From AC-9 sp051984395 (GTDB taxonomy: Bacteria; Actinomycetota; Acidimicrobiia; Acidimicrobiales; AC-9): a stretch of 15,168 nt of DNA. This document shows positions 1 through 5,810 of this stretch, one piece after another. The notes beneath the pieces were generated by a model. It was not told where the DNA came from. It saw only the letters and a list, made by a program, of their open reading frames with translations, and made no database searches. Location: the NCBI GenBank assembly GCA_051984395.1, contig JBPYEZ010000160.1, positions 1 to 15,168 of the forward strand. The letters are read 5' to 3'. Every line of letters begins with the position of its first letter. The first letter of the stretch is position 1. The translations under genes were made by a program, and so were the position numbers.

Positions 1-1177
1 GGATCTGTCCCGCGAGGTGGGAGAGGCCCGACGGGCGGGAGACACGGCGCGGGCCGAGGAGCTGGCCGGGCAGAGCCGGTCTCTCGGCCCCGACGAGCGG
101 GCGATCGACGCGGAGCTAGGTGCGCTCGAGTCCGAGCGGCGGGAGCTCCTCCTCGAGATCCCGAACCTGCCCGATCCCGCCGCCCCTGACGGCAGCTCGC
201 CCGCCGACAACGTGGTCGTGCGCTGGTGGTCCCCCGGGGCCGGAGCCGGGACTCCAACGGGGCCTTCCCGGGGCCCCGAGCACCCCGAGTACCAGCCCCA
301 TCAGCGCGTGCCGCACTGGGAGATCGCGGCGGAGCTCGGGCTGTTGGACATGGAGCGGGCGGCCAGGCTGTCGGGGTCCATGTTCCCCATGTACCGGGGC
401 ATGGGAGCGGCCCTCCTGCGGGCGATGACCGCGCTCGCCCTCGATCGCCACACCGACGCCTTCGAGGAGGTCCGGCCACCCACCCTGGTTCGCACCGAGA
501 CCATGGTCTCGACCGGCCACCTGCCCAAGTTCGCCGACGAGGCGTACCACATCGAGCGCGACGACCTGTGGGCCATTCCGACCTCCGAGGTGCCCCTCGC
601 GTCGTTGCGGCGGGGCGAGATCCTCGCCGAGGGTGAGCTGCCGGAGCGGTTGACGGCGGCCACGGCGTGCTTTCGCCGGGAAGCGGGCGCCGCGGGCCGG
701 GATACCCGCGGCCTGCTGCGAGTCCACGAGTTCGACAAGGTCGAGCTCTTTGCGTACACGACGCCCGGCCAGGCACAGCAGGTCTTCGAGGACATCGTCC
801 GCCGGGCCGAGGCCCTTCTGCAGGAGCTCGGTCTCACCTACCGGGTCCTCGACCTGTGCGCCGGTGACCTCGGCCAGGCGTCGGCGCGCACCTTCGACCT
901 CGAGGTGTACTCACCGGGAACGGACCAGTGGCTCGAGGTGTCGTCGGCTTCGTGGTGCAGTGACTACCAGGCCCGCCGGGCGAACGTGCGCTACCGTCCC
1001 GAGGAGGGGTCGGGACCGGCGTTCGTGCACACCCTCAACGGCTCCGCCCTGGCTTGGGGGCGGCCCTGGGCCGCCCTCGTCGAGACCGGACGCCAGAAGG
1101 ACGGATCCGTTCGCCTCCCCGAGTGCCTGCGCCCCTACCTCGGTGGCGCCACCGAGATCCCCGCTCCATCGCGCTAG
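1..1177 (+). CDS. serS: Seryl-tRNA synthetase, 5'-truncated by the window edge
   Basis: This class II aminoacyl-tRNA synthetase charges tRNA-Ser with serine in the cytoplasm. The reading frame is open from base 2, so the start lies upstream. About 391 residues are visible, and roughly 45 of the usual 420-435 are missing, namely the first strand of the N-terminal coiled-coil arm. What remains of the arm is Arg/Glu-rich and ends in the family's IPNLPDP turn. The TSEVPL serine-binding segment, motif 2 (CFRREAG...RGLLRVHEFDKVE) and motif 3 (NGSALAWGRPWAALVETGRQKDGSVRLPE) are all present in order. The family segment EVSScSnftDfQARR reads EVSSASWCSDYQARR here, a mild variant. The TAG stop lies inside a CTAG palindrome shared with the convergent fur-like gene. 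Identification is secure. Confidence 0.97.
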   Translation, partial: DLSREVGEARRAGDTARAEELAGQSRSLGPDERAIDAELGALESERRELLLEIPNLPDPAAPDGSSPADNVVVRWWSPGAGAGTPTGPSRGPEHPEYQPHQRVPHWEIAAELGLLDMERAARLSGSMFPMYRGMGAALLRAMTALALDRHTDAFEEVRPPTLVRTETMVSTGHLPKFADEAYHIERDDLWAIPTSEVPLASLRRGEILAEGELPERLTAATACFRREAGAAGRDTRGLLRVHEFDKVELFAYTTPGQAQQVFEDIVRRAEALLQELGLTYRVLDLCAGDLGQASARTFDLEVYSPGTDQWLEVSSASWCSDYQARRANVRYRPEEGSGPAFVHTLNGSALAWGRPWAALVETGRQKDGSVRLPECLRPYLGGATEIPAPSR

Positions 1178-1602
1178 GCGCGGGCGCAGGCTCGGCAGCG
1201 TCCGAGCACGGCGAAGTGGCTGGGGCGGATGGTGAACCCGTAGCGCCGTCGGAGCGTGTCGCCCAGCTCGGCGAAGGTCGCGTCCGGCACCTCGACCACG
1301 GCTCCGCACACCTCGCACACCAGGTGCTGGTGCGGCTCGTCGGCGAGGTGGTAGACGGCCCGGCCGTGGCCGAGGTGCACATGGTCGACCACACCCATGC
1401 GCTCGAGGGCGTCGAGGCTCCGGTAGATGGTGGAGAGGTGGACGTCCGGCTGTGCCTTCTGCACCAGCGCGGCGAGGTCGTCAGCGGTGACGTGCCTCTT
1501 GGCCTGCACGAGGGTGGTGACGAGGGCGCGCCTGGCGGTCGTGACCCGTCCCCCGCGCTCGCGGATCATGGCGATGAGCCGGTCGCGTCGGGCGGTGTCC
1601 AC
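1174..1602 (-). CDS. Fur-family metal/peroxide-responsive transcriptional regulator
   Basis: This is a 142-residue cytoplasmic repressor of the Fur/Zur/PerR/Nur family. The N-terminal winged helix spans residues 1-85, with the recognition-helix motif STIYRSLDALERMGVV. The C-terminal dimerisation and metal domain carries HQHLVCEVCG (H91, H93, C96, C99) and a second CxxC at C136/C139, which together form the structural zinc site. H74, H76, H79 and H85 are candidates for the regulatory metal site. The sequence alone does not show whether it senses iron, zinc, nickel or peroxide. The GTG start is preceded by a GAGG at useful spacing. It is the last gene of the pstB-kinase-regulator-phoU run, 21 nt after phoU, so it is probably co-transcribed with phosphate regulators, which is not a usual partnership. 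Its stop overlaps the serS stop. Confidence 0.92.
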   Translation of the reverse strand: MDTARRDRLIAMIRERGGRVTTARRALVTTLVQAKRHVTADDLAALVQKAQPDVHLSTIYRSLDALERMGVVDHVHLGHGRAVYHLADEPHQHLVCEVCGAVVEVPDATFAELGDTLRRRYGFTIRPSHFAVLGRCRACARA

Positions 1603-1623
1603 GGCCGGCCTCGCTGACGTCGC

Positions 1624-2307
1624 TCACTCCAGGGTCGCCGCCACGGAGTCGGACAACGGCATGCGTCCGGTGACCATGAAGGCGACCCGCTCACCGATCG
1701 TCACGGCGTGGTCGGCGGTGCGCTCGTAGAAGCGCCCGACCAGCGCCATCTGCACGGCCCGCTGCAGGGCCGACTCGTCGATCTTGCTGGTGTCGAGGAT
1801 GGCCCGGAAGAGGTCCTTCTGGAGGTCCTCCATGACCTCGTCCATGTCGGCCAGCACGCTCGCCTTGGTGGCGTCGAGGTCGGCGAAGGCGTCCATGGCG
1901 ACCCGGAGCTGCAGGGTCGCCTGCTCGCGCATGCGGTCGATGATGCCCCGCAGCCTGGGCTCGAGCTCCTGGGGGTACAGGCGCCGGGATGCCCTGGTCG
2001 TGTTGACCATGAGGTGCCCGGACAGCTCCAGCTCGTGGATCACCCGCAGGATGCTCACCAGGGTACGGAGGTCGACCGCCAGCGGCTGCTGCTGGGCCAG
2101 CAGGTAGAACACGTGCTCCTCGATGCTGTGCCTGAGGGCGTCGATGTCACGGCCCGACCGCAGCACCTGCTCTCCGGCGGCCAGGTCGCCCTCGAGGAGC
2201 GCGGCCGTGGCCCCCTGGATCGCTTCCAGGACCATCGCCCCCAGGCGGGTGACATTGGTCCGCAGCTCCTTCAGCTCTTCGTGGAATGCCTTACGGGTCT
2301 CGGTCAC
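1624..2307 (-). CDS. phoU: PhoU, phosphate transport/signalling regulator
   Basis: This is a 227-residue all-helical protein of the PhoU family (PhoY in mycobacteria), a cytoplasmic adaptor. In known systems PhoU links the Pst transporter and the PhoR/SenX3-type kinase and keeps the Pho response off when phosphate is plentiful. Two repeated three-helix domains are visible. The first contains the signature running from DIDALRHSIEEHVFYLLAQQQPLA through VDLRTLVSILRVIHELELSGH (residues about 52-98). The second contains ALVGRFYERTADHAVTIGERV near residues 188-208, with the acidic and Arg/Glu residues that bind metal clusters in the family. Length is normal. The start is GTG, 22 nt after the response regulator stop, and the purine-rich GAGGGAG upstream sits rather far from it. 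The context beside pstB and a SenX3/RegX3 pair is exactly what this family predicts. Confidence 0.95.
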   Translation of the reverse strand: MTETRKAFHEELKELRTNVTRLGAMVLEAIQGATAALLEGDLAAGEQVLRSGRDIDALRHSIEEHVFYLLAQQQPLAVDLRTLVSILRVIHELELSGHLMVNTTRASRRLYPQELEPRLRGIIDRMREQATLQLRVAMDAFADLDATKASVLADMDEVMEDLQKDLFRAILDTSKIDESALQRAVQMALVGRFYERTADHAVTIGERVAFMVTGRMPLSDSVAATLE

Positions 2308-2329
2308 CGGTACCAGCGTCTCCCTCGTC

Positions 2330-3043
2330 TCAGTTCCGTCGCCCGGCCTCGAAGCGGTACCCGAGGCCGCGGATGGTCGTGATCAGCGTGGGCGTCGACG
2401 GGTCCTCCTCGATCTTCGCCCTCAGTCGCTTGATGTGGACGTCGAGCGTCTTGGTGTCTCCCACATAGTGGGGCCCCCAGATCCGGTCGATCAGTGTGTC
2501 ACGGGTGAGGACCCGACCGGCGTTGGCCAGGAGCAGCTCCAGCAGCTCGAACTCCTTGAGCGGCAGGGTGACGTCGCTCGAGCGGACCATCACCTCGTGA
2601 CGGCCGGGGTCGAGGCGCACCTCCCCGACCTGGAGCACCTCGGCGACGGCCGCCGTCTCGTCCTCGTCGCGGGGCGCCCGACGCAGGGCCGCTCGCATCC
2701 GGGCCACGAGCTCCCGCAGCCGGTAGGGCTTGGACACGTAGTCGTCGGCTCCCACCTCCAGCCCCACCACCGTGTCCAGCTCGGTGCCCTTGGCCGTCAC
2801 CATGATGATGGGCACCGACGACCTGGCCCGGATGTCCCGGCACACGTCGAGGCCCGACAGCTTGGGCAGCATCACGTCGAGGAGCACGAGGTCGGGCTGC
2901 ACGGCATCGAACAGGGTCAGCGCCTCGACCCCGTCGTGGGCGACCGTCGTGAGGAAGCCCTCCCGCCGGAGGCCGAGCACCAGGGCGTCCACGAAGGAGT
3001 CCTCGTCCTCGGCGATGAGCACGGTGGCCTGTGACTCGGTCAT
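2330..3043 (-). CDS. regX3: RegX3/PhoB-like response regulator (OmpR/PhoB family)
   Basis: This is a 237-residue DNA-binding response regulator. The receiver domain (residues 7-120) has the acidic pair E12/D13, phosphoacceptor D56 in LVLLDVMLPK, switch T83 and conserved K105 in SKPYRLREL. The C-terminal winged helix (about 140-235) includes LPLKEFELLELLLANAGRVLTRDTLIDRIWG and ends in TTIRGLGYRFE. The stretches RARSSVPIIMVTA and GPHYVGDTKTLDVHIKRLRAKIE are very close to mycobacterial RegX3. By family, its phosphorylated form activates phosphate-starvation genes by binding direct repeats of GTTCA-type sequences, and one such pair lies upstream of pstB. The ATG overlaps the kinase stop by 4 nt (ATGA), giving translational coupling. 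The symbol is by similarity, and PhoP or PhoB would be equivalent names. Confidence 0.95.
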   Translation of the reverse strand: MTESQATVLIAEDEDSFVDALVLGLRREGFLTTVAHDGVEALTLFDAVQPDLVLLDVMLPKLSGLDVCRDIRARSSVPIIMVTAKGTELDTVVGLEVGADDYVSKPYRLRELVARMRAALRRAPRDEDETAAVAEVLQVGEVRLDPGRHEVMVRSSDVTLPLKEFELLELLLANAGRVLTRDTLIDRIWGPHYVGDTKTLDVHIKRLRAKIEEDPSTPTLITTIRGLGYRFEAGRRN

Positions 3044-4272
3044 CGCGTCGGCACCGCCGTCGCCGGCAGGCGAAGGGTGAAGGTCGAGCCCTCACCCTCG
3101 CGAGACTCGACATGGACGAGGCCCTGATGGTTGTTGGCCACGTGGCGGACGATCGACAGTCCCAATCCGGTTCCTCCCGTCTGTCGGCTCCGGCCGTGGT
3201 CGACCCGGTAGAAGCGCTCGAAGATGCGCTCCAGGTCGCGGGCAGGGATCCCGATGCCCTGGTCGCGGACGACGAGCTCCACCCAGCTCCCGTTGGCCCG
3301 GCCGAAGACCTCCACGCTCGACCCCTCGTCGGAGTACTTGACGGCGTTCTCCAACAGGCTGTTGAGCGCGGCCACCAGCTGGCGGCGGTCGCCCATCAGC
3401 GTAACCGGGGGCTCGGGCTCGTCGACGAGGAGCTTGACGAGGCGCTGCTCGGCGGCGGACCGCACCCGCTCGACGGCCTCGGCCATGATGAGACTGGCGA
3501 GAAGCGGCTCTCTCGGTGGATGCTCCTCGGCTTCGATGCGGCTCAGGTCGAGCAGGTCCTCGATGATCCGGTTCACCCGAAGGGACTCGACCTGGATGCG
3601 GCCGGCGAGGCGCTGGGACACCTCGGGGTCGTTCTCGGCCAGCAGCGTCTCGGCGAGCAGGCTGAGCGCACCCACCGGTGTCTTCAGCTCGTGACTGACG
3701 TTGGCCACGAAGTCGCGGCGGACCGCCTCGAGGCGACGACGGTCGGACACGTCGTCGAGCACGGCGACGATGCCGAGCGGATGGCTCCCGTCGTCGATCA
3801 CCTCGCTGCGCATCATGAGCGTGCGCCGGGGTGGCCCGTAGAGCTCGAGCGTGCGCTCGCCGGGGGCCCCGGCCCACGACTCGGCGAGGAGCTCGTCGAC
3901 CGCCTGGGCGGCGAGGGCGTCGCCGGTGCGAGTCCCGATGACCTTGGTGGCCCGGGAGTTGCGGAACACGACCTCGCCGTGCTCGTCGCCGATGACGACC
4001 CCCTGGGGGATGGCGTCGAGGGCCCGCCGGAGCCGGATGCCGTCGGAGGTGACCGCGCTCATCGCCTGCACGGCACCGTCGGTCGAGCTCTCGAGGCGGG
4101 TGAGCGCGCCCGCCAGCCCGACCCCTGGCGACGACCCGTTGTAACCGAGCCGGTTGCCGACGACGAGGAGGCGTTGGCGGAGCGCTCGCCGGCCCAGGAC
4201 CCTGATCAGGCAGCCTACGAAGATGCCGACGATTCCGGCAGCGACGACGATGCCGGCGCCAGCAGCGGTCAT
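3040..4272 (-). CDS. senX3: SenX3/PhoR-like sensor histidine kinase
   Basis: This 410-residue membrane kinase is the likely partner of the adjacent regulator. Its order is one clear transmembrane helix at residues 4-24 followed by Arg-rich positive charges, a linker, a PAS-like domain at about 80-175, the HisKA helix with phosphoacceptor H194 in RRDFVANVSHELKTPVGALSLLAE, and the ATPase domain. The ATPase domain shows the N box (N304, N309), G1 box DQGIGIP, F box FERFYRVDHGRSR and G2 box GGTGLGLSI. The dimerisation segment is almost identical to mycobacterial SenX3. There is no extracellular sensor loop, so phosphate is presumably sensed through PstB/PhoU and the PAS domain, as for PhoR and SenX3. 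Its ATG overlaps the pstB stop by 4 nt and its stop overlaps the regulator start by 4 nt. Confidence 0.95.
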   Translation of the reverse strand: MTAAGAGIVVAAGIVGIFVGCLIRVLGRRALRQRLLVVGNRLGYNGSSPGVGLAGALTRLESSTDGAVQAMSAVTSDGIRLRRALDAIPQGVVIGDEHGEVVFRNSRATKVIGTRTGDALAAQAVDELLAESWAGAPGERTLELYGPPRRTLMMRSEVIDDGSHPLGIVAVLDDVSDRRRLEAVRRDFVANVSHELKTPVGALSLLAETLLAENDPEVSQRLAGRIQVESLRVNRIIEDLLDLSRIEAEEHPPREPLLASLIMAEAVERVRSAAEQRLVKLLVDEPEPPVTLMGDRRQLVAALNSLLENAVKYSDEGSSVEVFGRANGSWVELVVRDQGIGIPARDLERIFERFYRVDHGRSRQTGGTGLGLSIVRHVANNHQGLVHVESREGEGSTFTLRLPATAVPTR

Positions 4273-5045
4273 CCGAACCGACCGGTGATGTACGCCTCGG
4301 TGCGCTCCTCGGACGGGTTGGTGAACATCTTCGACGTGGCGCCGATCTCCACCAGGTGGCCGGGCTCGCCTGCGGCGTTGATGGTGAAGAAGCCGGTCGA
4401 GTCGCTCACACGCGCCGCCTGCTGGAGGTTGTGGGTGACGATGACGATCGTGTAGCTGTCCTTGAGCTCACTGATCAGCTCCTCGATGATCAGCGTCGAG
4501 ATCGGGTCGAGGGCCGAGCACGGCTCGTCCATGAGCAGGACGGCCGGCTCGACGGCGATCGCTCTGGCGATGCACAGCCGCTGCTGCTGTCCGCCGGACA
4601 GACCACCGGCGTTGTCGCCCAGGCGCTTGCTGACCTCGTCCCAGAGCCCGGTCTGGCGCAGCGCCCGCTCGGTCGTCTCGTCGAGCTCGGACTTGCGGCG
4701 TTGACCGTTCAACCGGAGACCGGCGATCACGTTGTCTCGGATGGACATGGTGGGGAACGGGTTGGGCCGCTGGAACACCATGCCGACGGTTCGCCGGACG
4801 GCGGTGGCGTCGATGTTCTGGGCGTAGATGTCCTCGCCGTCCAGCAGGACCTGACCGGACACGCCGGCGCCCCCGATGACCTCGTGCATTCGGTTGAGCG
4901 TCCGCAGGAACGTCGACTTCCCACAGCCGGAGGGGCCGATCAGCGCGGTGACCCGCTTGGCCTCGACGGTGAGGGTGACACCGTCGATCGCCCGGGTGGA
5001 GCCGTACCAGGCGTTGACGTCTACCGCTTCGATCGATTTGGACAT
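4269..5045 (-). CDS. pstB: PstB, phosphate ABC transporter ATP-binding protein
   Basis: This 258-residue ATPase powers the high-affinity phosphate importer PstSCAB and sits on the inner face of the membrane. Walker A is GPSGCGKST at 37-45, the Q-loop is FQRPNPFP with Q92, the signature is LSGGQQQR at 149-156, Walker B is LLMDEPCSALDP near 170-181, and the H-loop is H205. FQRPNPFP and the Cys in DEPCSALDP are hallmarks of PstB. An in-frame ATG at 5111 would add 22 unrelated residues. I chose the ATG at 5045 because AGGAAGGA lies 2 nt before it and the length then matches the family. The permease genes pstC and pstA and the binding protein gene pstS are absent: the upstream neighbour is a divergent secretion-like cluster. 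It is first in the phosphate unit and probably controlled by the PHO-box-like repeat upstream. Confidence 0.97.
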   Translation of the reverse strand: MSKSIEAVDVNAWYGSTRAIDGVTLTVEAKRVTALIGPSGCGKSTFLRTLNRMHEVIGGAGVSGQVLLDGEDIYAQNIDATAVRRTVGMVFQRPNPFPTMSIRDNVIAGLRLNGQRRKSELDETTERALRQTGLWDEVSKRLGDNAGGLSGGQQQRLCIARAIAVEPAVLLMDEPCSALDPISTLIIEELISELKDSYTIVIVTHNLQQAARVSDSTGFFTINAAGEPGHLVEIGATSKMFTNPSEERTEAYITGRFG

Positions 5046-5047
5046 GG

Positions 5048-5055
5048 TCCTTCCT
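5048..5055 (-). promoter_or_regulatory. Ribosome binding site of pstB
   Basis: On the minus strand AGGAAGGA is followed by CC and the ATG at 5045. It decides between this start and the longer in-frame ATG at 5111, which has no comparable purine run. Seen directly; its function is inferred from position. Confidence 0.7.
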
Positions 5056-5204
5056 GGGCGGTCATGAGACGACTGGGTTGCGATGGGCCCGGGCGGGCGG
5101 TGCTGCGCCACGACGATGATAAATGCGCGACGGTAAACGCGCGCGATGCGTCCCCGCCGCCGGTACGACGCGGCAGGGGTCGGCGCTCATCTCCTCGCCC
5201 GGGC

Positions 5205-5222
5205 GGCCCGGTGCATCGGGCC
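5205..5222. other. Hairpin in the presumed pstB leader (1 of 3)
   Basis: A perfect 6-bp stem (GGCCCG with CGGGCC) surrounds a 6-nt loop. There is no T-run on either strand, so it is not a classical terminator. It may be part of a structured leader, or chance in GC-rich DNA. Confidence 0.3.
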
Positions 5223-5304
5223 CGAGCCGCAGAGAGGTTGACGAGGTGTCGCGGCCGCCCGGTCGGCCACGACCACACCCGTGGGCCGGCCTGTGGCGCC
5301 AGCT

Positions 5305-5320
5305 CTGCGGGGGTCCGCAG
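5305..5320. other. Hairpin in the presumed pstB leader (2 of 3)
   Basis: A perfect 6-bp stem (CTGCGG with CCGCAG) closes a 4-nt GGGT loop. It has no T-tract. It lies between the PHO-box-like repeat and pstB. Confidence 0.3.
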
Positions 5321-5339
5321 CCCATGCCGAAAGGGTAGG

Positions 5340-5358
5340 GGTCCCGCCGGTCGGGACC
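5340..5358. other. Hairpin beside the PHO-box-like repeat (3 of 3)
   Basis: A perfect 7-bp stem (GGTCCCG with CGGGACC) surrounds a 5-nt loop, starting 11 nt from the PHO-box-like repeat. It could be an operator palindrome or a transcript hairpin. No T-run follows it on either strand. Confidence 0.35.
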
Positions 5359-5368
5359 GCGACCCCGA

Positions 5369-5386
5369 GTTGAACGAGAGATGAAC
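5369..5386 (-). promoter_or_regulatory. PHO-box-like direct repeat (RegX3/PhoP-type site)
   Basis: Read on the minus strand, toward pstB, this is GTTCATC, then TCTC, then GTTCAAC: two 7-nt units with an 11-nt period. That is the geometry of the PHO box bound by Streptomyces PhoP (GTTCACC units every 11 nt) and is expected for a RegX3-like regulator. A third upstream position 11 nt away (5397-5391) is degenerate, keeping only a central TTC. The site lies about 320 nt from the pstB start and about 47 nt upstream of the plus-strand -35 candidate, so either or both directions could be controlled. The repeat is seen; the binding is inferred. Confidence 0.6.
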
Positions 5387-5432
5387 GGTCAGCGAAATGC
5401 TGGGCCGCCGGTCGCCTCTGTGTCGGGACGAC

Positions 5433-5462
5433 TTGAGACAACATGAAATAACACGATATGGT
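5433..5462 (+). promoter_or_regulatory. Candidate sigma-70-type promoter for the T4SS-like cluster
   Basis: TTGAGA (5433-5438) resembles a -35 box. After 18 nt, TATGGT (5457-5462) resembles an actinobacterial -10; GATATG two bases earlier is an alternative with 16-nt spacing. The patch is clearly less GC-rich than its surroundings. The predicted transcript start would be near 5469, giving a leader of about 40 nt with a strong ribosome binding site. Confidence 0.5.
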
Positions 5463-5492
5463 GCCTTCTGACCTCGCAGGACGGACGAGAGC

Positions 5493-5499
5493 GGAGGAG
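5493..5499 (+). promoter_or_regulatory. Ribosome binding site of the first T4SS-like gene
   Basis: GGAGGAG lies 8 nt before the ATG at 5508. It favours that start over the in-frame ATG at 5544, which has no good purine run in front. Confidence 0.7.
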
Positions 5500-5507
5500 C
5501 GACGCCG

Positions 5508-5810
5508 ATGTGGTTGAGCACGGTGTGGTTGAGCACAGTGAGCATGAGCCCCGACCCCCATGCCCTCCCGGGCATCGACGAGCTGAAGAGCCTCACCGAC
5601 GGGCTCGGCGCCTGGGCGCTCGGCCTCGCTCTCGCCGCCCTGCTCGTGGGTGCGGCCATGTGGGCGATCGGCGCCCACGCCCAGAACTTCCAGCAGTCCC
5701 TGGTCGGACGGCGGGCCGTGCTCATCGCCGGCCTCGCCGCCCTGTTGATCGGTGCCGCGCCCGAGCTGGTCAACTTCTTCTTCAGCGCCGGTCAGTCGGT
5801 GCACCAGTAG
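5508..5810 (+). CDS. Small two-helix membrane protein, VirB2/TrbC-like candidate
   Basis: This is a 100-residue protein with two hydrophobic helices, at about residues 36-57 (ALGLALAALLVGAAMWAIGAHA) and 68-83 (RAVLIAGLAALLIGAA), joined by a short polar loop. Small two-helix proteins placed first, ahead of a VirB6-like gene, are typical of pilin-like or channel-lining subunits (VirB2/TrbC type) in type IV secretion clusters. The assignment rests on topology and position, not on a diagnostic motif. The first 11 codons contain a 15-nt tandem duplication giving WLSTV twice. If translation began at the ATG at 5544, this repeat would be lost and the protein would be 88 residues. Its TAG stop overlaps the next gene's GTG by one base (TAGTG), so the two are translationally coupled. 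Confidence 0.8.
   Translation: MWLSTVWLSTVSMSPDPHALPGIDELKSLTDGLGAWALGLALAALLVGAAMWAIGAHAQNFQQSLVGRRAVLIAGLAALLIGAAPELVNFFFSAGQSVHQ
5511..5540 (+). repeat. 15-nt tandem duplication at the 5' end of the small membrane protein gene
   Basis: TGGTTGAGCACGGTG is followed directly by TGGTTGAGCACAGTG, with one mismatch. It is in frame and encodes WLSTV-WLSTV just after the start codon. The units contain GTG codons and a further ATG follows at 5544, so the start region could vary by slippage. Confidence 0.85.

Larger units (their letters stand above)
5046..5507. other. Divergent intergenic control region between pstB and the T4SS-like cluster
   Basis: This is the only long non-coding stretch in the window. 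Open frames inside it have atypical Arg/Pro/Gly-rich composition and no recognisable domain, so I see no gene. It holds a PHO-box-like repeat on the minus strand, three short GC-rich hairpins in the likely pstB leader, and a locally AT-rich patch at 5431-5462 that looks like a plus-strand promoter. A second less GC-rich patch at 5115-5137 (minus-strand TATCAT at 5121-5116) could be a proximal pstB promoter -10, but no matching -35 was found. Confidence 0.75.

Noticed and set aside
1190..1207. Hairpin (GCTCGG/CCGAGC, 6 bp) just after the serS stop as a terminator
   Set aside because: It lies inside the coding sequence of the Fur-like gene and no T-run follows, so it is more likely coincidental.
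3031..4455. 474-codon open frame on the plus strand opposite the kinase and pstB
   Set aside because: It is a high-GC shadow of two clearly conserved minus-strand genes, and the translated sequence shows no recognisable motif.
5046..5111. N-terminal extension of PstB from the ATG at 5111
   Set aside because: The extra 22 residues are not PstB-like and lack a good ribosome binding site, whereas the ATG at 5045 has AGGAAGGA and gives the usual length.
5062..5325. 87-codon minus-strand frame in the intergenic region as a leader peptide gene
   Set aside because: No ribosome binding site was evident, it overlaps the start region of pstB in another frame, and its composition is Arg/Pro/Gly-rich like the surrounding non-coding DNA.
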